In this document: in pieces, positions 46,978-58,740 of the stretch
Layout of the letters: the number at the start of each line of letters is the position of its first letter
Numbering within the stretch: the stretch's first letter is position 1
From: Datisca glomerata
Taxonomy: Eukaryota; Streptophyta; Magnoliopsida; Cucurbitales; Datiscaceae
DNA length: 64,000 nt
Assembly: GCA_003255025.1 (NCBI GenBank)
Contig: QANY01009387.1
Coordinates: 2,294,001-2,358,000, forward strand
Reading direction: 5' to 3'
The notes under the pieces: generated by a model
Told to the model about the DNA's origin: nothing
Database searches by the model: none
The model's input: the letters and a program-made list of their open reading frames with translations, nothing else
Made by a program: the position numbers and the translations under genes

Positions 46978-48814
46978 CATCCCAACTCACAGCACCTGGA
47001 AGATCACAGCAAAATAGTGTTACAAAAAGGAGATACCGAACTTTATTAGATATGATCAGGTCATTGTTAAGTTACTCATCATTGCCGCTTACATTTTGGG
47101 GATATGCACTACATATTGTAACTTACATTTTAAATATAGTGCCCTCTAAGTCTGTAAGTAAGATGCCTTTAGAGTTATGGAATGGCTCCAAACTTAGTTT
47201 GCGTCATTTTCGTATATGGTGGTGTCTAGCTCTCACGTTCTTAGCCCCAAGATTGGAAAGTTAGACTCAATGTTTGAGGTATGCATATTCGTAGGCTATG
47301 TTCTAGAGCCTAGAGGTGGGTACTTTTATACTCACAAGGATCAAAATGTGTTTGTATCGACAAATGCCATTTTTCTTGAACACGACTATATGGAAAACTA
47401 CAAACTTTATAGCAAAGTAGTTCTCGAAGAATTAGCGGCTGATGAAATCAGGCCACCTTCGTAGTGAGAGGGTTGTGAGAAAACTAGTTCGCTACGAACT
47501 AGAGGCACATGTGCTAGTGTCAGACAATGAAAAGGACGATCCATTATCTTATGAAGAAGCAATAAATGATCCTGAAAATGAGAAATGACAAGATGCCATG
47601 AACCAGGAAATTGAATCTATGTATTTCAATCCCGTTTGGGAACTTGTAGATCCATCTAAAGATGTCAGGTCCATTGGATGTAAAGGGATCTTCAAGAAGA
47701 AAAGAGGTGCATATGGGAAAGTAGAGACTTTCAAGGCACGGTTAGTAGCCAATGGCTATATATAAAGGGAAGGAGTCGACTATGAAGAGACATTCTCCCT
47801 TGTGACCATGCTAAAATCCATTCGCATCATTTTGTCCATAACCGCTAGTTTTGACAATGAGATATAGCAAATTGACGTCAAGACAGTTTTTCTGAATGAC
47901 TCTTTTGAAGAAAGCATCTATGTGATGCATCTAGAAAGGTTCGTGCGAAAGGGGCAAGATCAGAAAGTATGCAAGTTACTTAAATTATTTTTTAGATTAT
48001 AGCAAGCATTTAGATCTTGGAATCTCACATTTGATGAGATTATAAAGTCTTATGGCTTCAAGCAAAATGTTGACGAAGACTGTGCTTATAAATATATCAA
48101 ACACAAGATAGTGACTTTCTTAGTTCTTTATGTTGATGATGTTCTACTTAATAGGAATGATGTAAAAATTTTGTCAACGTAAAGAAGTGGTTAGCTGAGA
48201 AATTCCAAATGAAATATTTGGGAGAAGCAAGCTATGCTTGGACATCCAAATCCTAAGGGATAGAAAGAACAAAGTCTTGACACTTTCTCAGAGATACTTT
48301 ATGGAGAATTCCAAGAAATGTCAACTACCGACTAGACATGGAGTTGTCATCTCTAAGGAACAATGTCCTAAGACACCTCAAAAGAAAAAGGAAATAAGAA
48401 AGGTTCATTATGCTTCAGTAGTTGAAAGTCTCATGTATGTCATGTTCTGTACGAGACAAGACATCTGTTATGCAGTGAGAATCGTCAGTCGTTATCAATC
48501 GAATCCAGGTTTGGAACACTGAATTGCAGTAAAGCATATTCTTAAGTATCTTAGGAGAACAAGAAACTATATGTTTGTTTATTCATCTGGAGACCTGAAT
48601 CGCACTGGATACACTGATTATGAATAAGATAGGGATAGTCAAAAGTCGACGTCCGAGTCATACACTAAGGTGGTCTATCTGTTATGAAGATAAAGTTGAA
48701 TCAGAACCTGACTGACCCATTTACCGAGATACTTCATGTGAAGATGTTTGGGGGTCATGTATGAAACACGAGATTGAGAGAAATGCCACATTTACTTTAG
48801 GACAAGTGAGAGAT
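46978..48814 (+). mobile_element. Ty1/copia pol remnant (integrase to RNase H)
   Basis: Degraded + strand frames follow copia order. Integrase C-terminal half: QLTAPG at 46985, RTLLDMIRSLL at 47040, LTFWGYALHI. The GKLDSMFEVCIFVGY block is near 47250. RT: VRSIGCKGIFKKKR near 47665, FKARLVANGY, FLVLYVDDVLL near 48120, KFQMKYLGEA. A fragmentary RNase H follows to about 48660. Frame changes and stops are numerous. The 5' half (LTR, gag, protease) is missing. A polypurine tract AGTGAGAGAT ends at 48814. Confidence 0.88.
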
Positions 48815-49837
48815 TGTTGGGGTTATGCCCCCAAAGTATGTGCATTGATATTTTGATATGAAATTTAATGAGGATTATATTTTTCTTTTAAATTATTGCT
48901 CAATAATTTATATAAATATATGAAAATTCCATATTCATTAATGAGACTATGATCTACTATTAGTACGAGAGAATTAAGATCATAGATAATGAATAAAGTT
49001 ATCAGCAACATATTAAAGTATGAAATCTTTAATGAATGTCTGCTAGTACAATTCACTAAGCATTATGAATATATGTGATTTAGATCTAGATCATTGATGT
49101 GGATAGACATCTTAATAAAAGTACTCTATATAATGAGATTATATATGACTGGATCGATGTGAATTACTATATTTATCAATGTGTTGTTTATCATAAAAAT
49201 TTAATACACATCAATTCAATGATCATATGTAGATCAGTCTGAATCCTGAGTAGTCATGAACTCTTATACATGTCTACTGGACCTTTTGATTCACTCATTA
49301 AAGTTTATTTGTAAAATATGTTAGTGACTTTTGTTTTGGAGATTTAGTAATATGGATGGCTGAGAACATGATCTTACAAGATTTGAAATCCAAGCTTTCC
49401 TAACAGATCGTATATTGGTTATTTTAAGTGTTAATTCTGGAACTGAATGGCTATTGAGCTTTAAATTTATAATAAGATTATAAATTAACCATTCACTAGT
49501 AAATTAATGATACTTGATGATCAAGATGTAATTAGAAGGGTAAAATGATAATTTTGACCATTTCTAATTTACTAACCAATAATTGGAGGACATAACTACA
49601 TGACATGATTATATTAGTGGATTGCATGAGAATACTCAGTAAACGTAATATATAATCTCTAAGAGTGTGATTCCATATTTATAGTGCAGTAATAATGAAA
49701 TTAATAAATAAGATTATTTTGTAAAAGAGTTTTATTAATAACATGGTTTATTGGAACTTAGGATTATATGTTCATGGTCCCCAAGTCACCTCTATACTAC
49801 GCAGTCTAGGGTGTGAATATTTTAAGACATGAGAAAA
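48815..49837 (+). mobile_element. 3' LTR of the + strand copia remnant, right end lost
   Basis: Begins TGTTGGGGTTATGCCCCC directly after the polypurine tract and runs about 1 kb through sequence with no frames. It contains CATGGTCCCCAAGTCACC near 49775, typical of the transcribed part of such LTRs. It stops without a CA end where homology to the minus-strand copia RT begins (about 49838), so both elements are truncated at this junction. Confidence 0.7.
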
Positions 49838-50967
49838 AGCTCCCAATTATACTGTGTCACCAGTGCTAAGATAATTCTGATGGTCTTATACTTAGTACCT
49901 GGTGAGAAAATCTCATTGAAGTCAATCCATTCCCTCCGTGTGAAGCCTTTGGCTACAGCCATTGTCTTGAACCTTACTGAATCGGTTGGGGTGTTGCCCT
50001 CCTTCACGTTGAATATCCACTTGTAATCTATAACCTTTTTGTTTCTTAAGCGTTGGGACCAGGATCCAGGTTTGATTCTGATGGAAAGACTTGATCTCAT
50101 CCTCCATGGCAGTGTACCATTGCTTTGCTTGTTCGTTGTTTAAGGCTAATTCTACTGACTTAGGCTCCTTGGCCTCTACCATTTGACCTATAACCAAAGA
50201 AAAAGTAATTAAATCAACATGTGAATACTTAAGATTGGGTCTTGCCTGCCATTTCTCTCTATCTCTTGTAAGTTGGTAGTCCTTGAATGGATTTTTCTAG
50301 TCTGTTTGGTTCAGATGCAAGGCTCTGAGGTTCACTTTCTTCCCACTGGTTTTGATCATTAATTAAGTCCTTGCTCTGAGTTTCACTGCTTGGACTTGTT
50401 GAGAAAGGCTCCACCTCAAGCTCCATCCCCTTCGAGTACTGAGTCCCTTTTGTGCTTGTACCTGCAACATTTGTTTCTTTCTTGTAATATGGTATGTCAA
50501 TTTCAATAAACTTAACATCCCTACTTATTATAATCTTAATGCCTCACATCTCCTTGACCCATAATATGTAGCCTTTTACCCCATCAACATAGCCAAGAAA
50601 GGCACACTTGACTGCCATAGGTTCTAGTTTACATTATATTTGGTGTGCAAAGGCTACACAACCAAACACTCTAATGTTGTCAAATTTAGGGGGCTTTCCG
50701 GTCCACCTTTCCATATGTGTGCTAAATCTATAATTAGAGGAACTTCTATTTATCAAGTGGTTTGATGTAGTTACAAGTTCACCCAATAACTTTTTACTTA
50801 AAACCATAACTCACAAGCGTGCATCTTACTTTGTCAAGAATGGTTCTGTTCATCCTCTCAACAACCCCATTTTATTGAGGGTGTGTCTAACAGCTCTATG
50901 TCTTAAAACACCTTCTTCACTACAGTATTTGTTAAATACAAAATCACATAACTCTAAACCATTATCA
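49838..50967 (-). mobile_element. Outer copia element, downstream part (integrase to RT)
   Basis: Minus-strand continuation of the element whose upstream part lies at 57405-61347. From 50967 downwards: DNGLELCDFVFNKYCSEEGV, RMNRTIL-like residues, FDNIRVFGCVAFAH and CAFLGYVDGVKGY (integrase core end and post-integrase). RT follows: WYTAMEDEIKSF, NQTWILV, VIDYKWIFNVKEG, AVAKGFTRREWIDFNEIFSP and ILALVTQYNWE. It is cut off within RT at about 49838. The codons for RTD just before DNGLE are found 6.4 kb away at about 57410, which shows the insertion at this point. Confidence 0.9.
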
Positions 50968-52566
50968 TGTTAGAATTAAGTCCATAAAGTAGAGTGTGAT
51001 AACTATTTATTGTTATTTAGTTATTTCTTTAACATTTTTGTATTACTAAACTTAATGAATAAATGAAAGTTTTCCTTTATTAAAGTGTGTTTATAATTTA
51101 CTCAAGTCCTGGAACTGTTATCAATGTAAGAAGAGTAAAGACAGAAGAGTCTTCCAGGCAAACTCTTCTAAAATAGTTCAGAATGTTATTCACAATTTTA
51201 GAATCAACTGGGCAATCGAGTCTGATTACGACTGTTAGGTTGAACCAAAGAATGTCGGTCTTGGGGCATGAGAGTGGAGACTCTAACGGTTGACCAAGAC
51301 ATGTTATGGAACATGTTGAATAGACTAGTACCAAATTAGTTTAGAGCAAAACCGTTTATCTAACTCTAAATCTAATTATTACACCTTAAGAGTATTTTCA
51401 TAATTACTTTAAATCTGAGGTGAAAATGAAACTTGACCTATTTAGTTGCCATCGTTGATACATCAAATGAGTGAGTCTGAATTACCGGACAATACATTGA
51501 CTGTTGGGATCATGATTCAAGTATGTTAGAGTTGCGTGATTCACAAATATGGAATTAGTGATGGGATTGCAACAACAACAATATTACCTTATCCTTTATT
51601 GATGTGTATGTGAATAAATAAATCGGGCATGGTACTCGATGACACGAGTCATTGAATAAGATATTGTGAATTGTACGAGACATTTCACTGATATGTCTTT
51701 CATATCCCGCCTCGAGAGTGGGTCATAAGGACAATAATGAAAAACAACATCAGTTGGACCAAAAATATGTTTTGGGTCAAGGTACACTTCCTGAACTCAT
51801 ATGTGATATGTGTCATCTCTAAATTAGTGAAGAGTAAAATTAATGTTCAAATTGATTAATTTATTATTTTCTAATTATTGGATAATTAGTAAATAAAAGA
51901 AGTTAATTAATTGATAGTGATCAATTTCATTTATCAATTTAGATTGATGAATTTAGACACAATATTTGCTTTGGAATAGATGTAAAAATCACAGATAGCT
52001 GTACATAGGGAGAAGATTTTTGGCAGTTTAGCATATATGAGTATATGTGTAAATTTCATGATTATTATATAAGGGAGGGTTACAACCCTAAGATGTGTTG
52101 ACATAACCCTAACCACAGTGTGTGATTACACATAGCAAGAAAATAGTTTCTCTTTCCCCTCCTCCTTTGTTGCTGCCGAACCTATAGAGGAAGGAAGAAA
52201 AAGTTATATTTTATCTTCCTCAGTTGTTTAGAGAGCCCACACTTTACTCCTAGCAATATCCTTATGAGATATACTTCTGAATCCTACTAGTAGTTGTTGG
52301 TGTAAAGATTATTTAAAGTTCTACGAAGAATGAAGAACGCGAGACAATTAATTGGATTCCATCAAATCATAATTTCTCTTATACAAGAAAAAATGTATTA
52401 AATTATTTCTACCTACTCTAAACACGTTTATTTAAATGCACATGATCATAGAAAATGTTTTATATTTAATATGATTAAATGTTTGTTGTGAATTTTTTTT
52501 ATTTTTCGCCCACAAACCGTTAGTGGTTCATTTATTGTTTATCAAAATTTAAAACCCGATCCAACA
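50968..52566 (+). repeat. 5' LTR of the inserted copia
   Basis: 1,599 bp. It aligns end to end with the LTR at 55545-57404 except for about 260-300 bp missing near 51700-51750, which the 3' LTR and the solo LTR at 59011-60878 both retain. The loss therefore happened in this copy. Confidence 0.9.
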
Positions 52567-52965
52567 ATTGGTATGAGAGCTTTGAGTTTTTTATTATGCA
52601 TATTTAGTGATTAGACGTATGTATCAATGGATGTTGTGATATTGTCAAATATTTTTTGTATGGTAGATTCAAAGCATGTTTGAATGTGTTTTATCAATGT
52701 ATACCGATCGAGTGGCTCTAGGTGTTTTATTTTCAATTTTAGAATTGATGTACGACGAAATTGATGTATAGGATTTGATGTAATTTTTTTTTTCAAAAGT
52801 TGTATCTATAAATTCCATGTAAACCCGTCGTTGCAAGAAAAGTCATCGTTCATCGCCGCCGTTCACCTCCGTCGCACCTCACCACGGTGTCGCTTGCTGA
52901 TGAAAATTATGCGGATTGGGAACGTAATCTTGATATCGTGTTGATGGTAGAAAAGCACAAGCTCG

Positions 52966-53518
52966 CATAGTAGTCAATTTCATTTTGGTGTCCGTTACGA
53001 ACTTCTGAAAAAATGTAACGTTTCGGATATTTTGATGTTTCGGTGCACCGTTTCAGAAAAAAATTTCGGTCATCTAAACTAATATTATTAAATTTATTAT
53101 ATATAATATAACTAAGAAAAAATTGAATCAATATATTATATCATGCAAATAATACATAATTACCGTTAAAAATTTAAAATTCAACAAAACATCATACTAA
53201 TGAGATTAAAATTCAACAAAAATATCATATTAAATTGCATGATCATCATAAAACATACAAATGTTCTACTTCACCAAACTGATTCCACCATACCACTGCA
53301 AAATAAATATGTTGAGAATAAATTTAATTAAAATAACATAAATTCATAGGAGCGTTTCAGCCGAAACATAGCGAAATTCGGCCAAAATAGGCCAAAATAG
53401 ACCGAACCAGACCGAAATTCTGAGAAAAAATTACAACCCCCTATTTCGTTTTAATGCCTCATCGAAACCGAAATGTTTCGGCCATTTCGGCTGAAATGAA
53501 ATGAAATTGACAACTAAG
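52966..53518. mobile_element. hAT-like MITE inside the copia gag
   Basis: The 553-bp element has terminal inverted repeats CWTAGTWGTCAATTTCATTT (two mismatches in 20). Flanks are CAAGCTCG (52958-52965) and CAAGTTCG (53519-53526), an 8-bp target duplication with one C/T difference, as expected for hAT. Gag homology stops at EKHKLA on the left and resumes on the right (ARCYIL-like), confirming an insertion. The interior is AT-rich with repeated TTTCGG and its complement near both ends; no transposase. Confidence 0.8.
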
Positions 53519-55544
53519 CAAGTTCGTGCTCGTCGTCCCTTATCCCTTTTAACCTACTGTTGAATCGACATAAGAGGAAAATGATGCGTATGCTTATTGG
53601 CTGAGTTCTAATAAGATTGCCAGGTGTTACATCTTGACATCTGTTAGCAATATGTTGTAATAACAACATCAGAACATGGAAATCACCGCTGATATGATGT
53701 TGAACATCACCAAAATGTTTAGGGATCAGGGTCATCAAGATGAACAGACTGTTGTGCGAAACTTCATGAACTGCAAAATGAAACCTGGAACACCTGTCAG
53801 AGAATACGTGATGCTGATAATAAGTTATCTAAATGAGATGGAGATCATGAGTGCTGAGGTAGATGGCGAGGCTCAAGTTGGTATGATCCTTGAGACATTT
53901 CCAGACACTTTTTAGAACTTCAAACTTAATTGTTTGATGAATAAGTTGAGGTACTCACCTCCGGAGCTTACGAAGGAGTTGCAAGCTATTGATATCTTGT
54001 TTCTGAAGGGAAAGAGACTGGGGGGGGGGGGGGGTAAACTTTACTAAAAGTAAGCCTTCCACCTCTGACGCAAAAAAGAAACACAAGAGAGGTCCGAAGA
54101 AAGCTAAGAAGAAGAACTCGAAAGCAGAAGGCTTAACGAGGGTGAGTTGAGCCTCTGTTAGGGGAATGGAGCCCTAATATCGGCTTTATCAGTTGGAACT
54201 ATTAAATTGTCATTTGATAATAATTTTTTGGTTTTACGAGATGTTCATTATATCCCAGTTTTTGGAAATACCTTATTTCAGTAGCTAGTTTAATTGAGCA
54301 AGAATTCACTATGAATTTCATTAATAAATATATTGGTATTTTTAGAAATGATTACTTAATTACTACTGCATGGTTCATAAATAACTTATTCTATGTGAAA
54401 CCAAAAGTTCCAATGATAGATGACACCGAAATATATATTGATTTACAAAGGGATAGTAAAAGGTTGAAGTATGACTTAATCGATTTAACCTACTTGTGGC
54501 ACTTACGTCTTGGTCACATTAGCCTGGACATGATTAAAATAATTGTAAAGGATGGTCCATTGCAAACTTTAAGTGTGGGATCACTACCCACATGTGAATC
54601 CTGCATATAAGGTAAAATGACCAATGGACCCTTTTCAGCGAAGGATGAAAGATCCATTCAATGCCTCGAACTCGTACATAGTCATGTATGCGGGCCATTA
54701 AATATCCAAGCAAGAGGATGTTATGAATACTTTGTAACATTTAGTAATGACTACTCGCGTTTTGGACATATTTATCTTATGCACCAAAAGTCTGAAACCT
54801 TTGAGAAGTTCAAAGAGTACAAGGCTATGGTTGAAAAAAATTAGAGAAACAAATCAAAACACAACGATCCGATCGTGGTGTAAAGTACTTGTTAGGAGAG
54901 TTCGAAGACTTTCTGAAAAAAGAATGTATTCTTTCTTAATTTACAACACTTGACACTCTATAACAGAATGGTGTGTCAGAGAGAAGGAATCGAACTCTTA
55001 TGGATATATTTAGATCCATGATGAGTTACCCATCCTTCCGAGATTCATTATGGGGATATGCCTTGGAAACAATGACATATATTCAAAATCAAGTTTTGTC
55101 AAATATGGTGCCTAGTACACCATATGAAAGGTGGAGTGGATGAAAGTCGTCCAACCTTATGGCAAGCTCGACACATGTACTAAGACCAAAGATAGTCAAG
55201 TTGTCTAGTCGATTAGAATTATGCATGTTTGTAGGTTATCCCAAGGAAACAAAGTAGTATGTCTTTTATAGTTTGACTGACAAGAAAAGATCTGAGCACG
55301 AATGCGCGTTTTCTTGAAGAGGGCTATATAGGAATTGTGAAGCTGAGAAGCACACTTGTGCTAGAGAAATTATTGAGTAGGAGGGCACCGACTCCCTAAT
55401 CATAACCTGCTCCTGATTCAATAATAGAAGAACCGTAGCAGGGGCAGGAGCCTACAAAGCCTGGACGTAGTGGGAGGGTTATGAGACAACCTAACAGGTA
55501 CATGTCTTATGGAGTTGCCTTAACAACAATCTCAAGTGGGAGAT

Positions 55545-57404
55545 TGTTGGAATTCTATCCATAAAGAGGGTGTAATAACTATTTATGATTATTTAGTTAT
55601 CTCTCTGACATTTTTGTATTAATGAATTTAATGAATAAATGAAAGTTTTCCTTTAATTAAAATGTGTTTATAATTTACTCAAGTCTTGGAACTATTATCA
55701 ATGTAAGAAGAGTAAAGACAAATGGGTCTTCCAAACAAATTCTTCTGAAATAGTTCAGAATATTATTCGTAGTCTTAGGATCGACTGTGCAATCAAATTT
55801 GATTACGACCGTTAGGTTGAACCAAAGGATGCCGGTCTTGGAGTATGGGAGTGGAGACTCTAACGGTTGACCTATACACGTTACAGAACATGTTGAATAG
55901 ACCAGTAACAAATTAGTTCAGAGCAAAGTCATTTTATCTAGCTCTAAATCTAATTGTTACACCTTAAGCGTATTTTCGTAATTACTTTAATCTTGTGGTA
56001 AATACGAAACTTGACCTAGTTAGTTGCGATCTTTGATACGCCAAATGAGTGAGTTTGAATTGTCGGACAATACCTCGATTGTTGGAATCGTGATTCAACT
56101 ATGTTGGAGTTGCGTGATTGGCAGATATAAAATTCGTGATGAGATTGCAATAACAACAATATCATCTCATGCTTTATTGATGAGGGTGAATAAATAGACT
56201 GGGCATGTACTCAATGGCATGAGTAATTGAATAAGACATTGCGAATACTAGATACTTCACTGATATGCCTTTCTTATTCAAAGTCAATGAAGGAGTTAAG
56301 AAAATAATAACTAGATGGGTAAAACGGAAATTTTACATCCCGTATTGTTACTCATATTCACAAATGGTAACATCGTAAAATATTATGTGGACCGTGAAAT
56401 AAATATATTTATTTACACCAACAGAAAATGTAGCGCGCATGAATCGGTAGTTGATTTGGCATCAGATCTATAATAGAGTTGTACGATGTCGGGATTAAAT
56501 ATGTCGGGAATTTATGGAGAAAAATTTCTAGGTATTTAAATCCATAACTTGATTCATGTGTATCAATTTGGTATCAAGAGCAGCTCATAAGGAAATGAAT
56601 GAGAAACAACATCAGTTAGACAAAAATGTATTTTGGAGCAAAATGCACTTTCCTAACCCATATGCGATGGGTGCCATCACTAAATTAGTGAAGAGTAAAA
56701 TTAATGTTCAAATTAATTAATTTGTTATTTTTTAATTATTGGATAATTAGTAAATAAATAAAATAATTAATTAATTGATAAAGATCAATTTAATTTATCA
56801 ATTTAGAATGATGAATTTGGCAGAGTATTGACTCTAAGGGAGATGTAAAAATCGCAGATAACAATGCAAATGGAGGAGATTTTTAGCAATTTAACATATA
56901 GGGGTATGTGTGTAAATTTTATAATTATTATCTAAGGGATAAAATTAGGGTTACATCTCTAAGATGTGTTGACATAACCCTAACCACAGTGTGTGATTAC
57001 ACAGAGCAAGAAAAGAGTTTCTCTTTCTCCTCCTCCCTTGTTGCCGCCGAACCTATAGAGGAAGAAGAAAATTTATATTTTTTCATCATTAGTTGTTTAG
57101 AGAGCCCACACTCCACTCCTAGCAATATCTTGGTGTGAAAATTATTTAAAGTCCTGCGAAGAACGAAGAACGAAGAACGCGAGACGATTAATTGAATTTC
57201 ATTCAATCAGAATTTTTTCGATACAAGAAAAATGTATTAAATTACTTCTACATATTCTAAATACGTTTATCTAAATACGCATGATCATATAACATATTTT
57301 ATATTTAATATATTAAATGCTTGTTATGATTTTTTTTTATTTTTCGTCCACGAACCGTTCATGCTTCATTTATTTTTCATCAAATTTTAAAACCCAATCC
57401 AACA
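55545..57404 (+). repeat. 3' LTR of the inserted copia
   Basis: 1,860 bp starting TGTTGGAATTCTATCC after the polypurine tract and ending CCAATCCAACA. Same family as the 5' LTR and the solo LTR at 59011-60878. Confidence 0.92.
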
Positions 57405-58740
57405 TATCAGTTCTAAGTGTTTACTTCTTGTTGAATAGATTTTCTACCAACACTTTCCATTGTTTAAACTTATCAAACGCCTCATATTTAGTTTTTAACA
57501 GGAATGTCCAAACTCTTCTAGAGTTATCATCAACTAAAGAGAGAAAATACTGGTCACCTCCATGAGTTTCAATCGGAGCTGGCCCCCGTAAGTCTGCATG
57601 TATGCACCCGAGTATTTCTGTTGAACTCTGACTTGATGTGCTGAATTTCAGCTTGTGATGCTTTCCCTAAATGCAGTGCTCACATAAGTCAATACTGGGC
57701 AAACTCCTCTTTCCTAGTAAAATCTGCTTGCCCAACAGTTGAATACCTTTGTCACTCATGTGACCTAGCCTTCTGTGCCACAACTCCACCTCACTATTAC
57801 AACAGATGCACTTCTAGTGACAGTGCTTCCAAGCATCACATAGAGACCCTTTCTCTTCACACCCTTGATGTACACCAAAGATCCTTTGGGAACCCTTAAG
57901 ACACCGTTCTTTGATTTGTAAAAAAAACAGCTTCTTTCAATACTCCCAGAGAGGCTAAGTTCCTTTTTAGTTCAGGTAAGTACCTCACATCATCTAAGGT
58001 TCTTATGATCCCATCATGCATTTTAACAGAGACAGACCCCGTCCCACACACATTACAGACATGGTCATTGCCCATTTGCACTTTGCCACCCTCAATCTTC
58101 TCAAAGGTGGTAAACCATTCCCTTCCGGATGTTACATGTGATACGTACAAATCCACGATCCATTCCGAGTCATTGCTTTCTATTGTCACAACAAAGACTT
58201 CTCCATCACTGAAGTTATCAGTGATAACTGCTAAATCCTCAACTTCTGCTCTATTTTTTTCAGCTTGTTTTTTCATCTGTAGCAAGATTTTTTGAAATGG
58301 CCTTCTTTCCCACAGAAACAACCCTTCTTCTCTTTTTGCCTCTTGATAGAGACCTTCATTGACTACTCCCTCCACTCCTCCATATGCCAAAGTCCTCTGT
58401 CCCATCAAAATTGTCTACCTCAAACGTGTAGACCCCATGTTACTCACAGTGTACCTACTTTTATCCTCCTTCTAGTTTATTTGCTTCACAGGTTATTGAG
58501 TACCTTGTCCCTCAGATTCTTGAAGGATGCTTCCATCCTTCTCCTAATCAAACCTCCTCTCTTCGTCTAACTCTTGCTAAATTTTAGGTTCTTGTTCCTC
58601 TAAGATTACTTCTGAAGAATCTTTGTCACTTAAAGAGTCTTCAGTCAAGATTTCCTACATAAGTTATGTCGTGACTTTGTTTGAGATTAAGACCCCTGAA
58701 TGAGTTCCTTTGCCCTTCAACCCGAGCTCTGATACACTAT
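57405..58740 (-). mobile_element. Outer copia element, upstream part (protease, early integrase)
   Basis: Minus strand, from the primer site TGTATCAGAGC (58726-58736) down. The gag is nearly all missing. A zinc-knuckle relic near 58290-58330 is followed by protease (WIVD at about 58165, SHVTSGREWFTTF, GNDHVCNVCG, DDVRYLPELKRNL). Pre-integrase follows, then integrase with SSTEILGCIHADL, GGDQYFLSLVDDNSRRVW and FKQWKVLVENLF, ending at RTD near 57410 where the younger copia entered. The protease active site DSG-type triplet is altered (D then LYV), so it would be inactive. Confidence 0.88.

Larger units (their letters stand above)
50968..57404 (+). mobile_element. Complete LTR-to-LTR copia retrotransposon, RT/RNase H deleted
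   Basis: The 6,437-bp element begins TGTTAGAATT, ends CCAATCCAACA and is flanked by exact TATCA repeats (50963-50967, 57405-57409). 5' LTR is 50968-52566; a tRNA-Met-type primer site TTGGTATGAGAGC starts at 52568. Gag lies at about 52890-54170, interrupted by a 553-bp insertion, with CKMKPGTPVREYV and MEIMSAEVDGEAQVGMILE. Pre-integrase and integrase lie at 54310-55140 (WHLRLGHISLDMI, ERRNRTLMDI, SLWGYALET). The polypurine tract is AAGTGGGAGAT and the 3' LTR is 55545-57404. After integrase the body runs straight to the 3' LTR: the RT and RNase H regions are missing, so the element cannot move on its own. It sits inside the integrase of an older copia in the opposite orientation. Confidence 0.93.
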
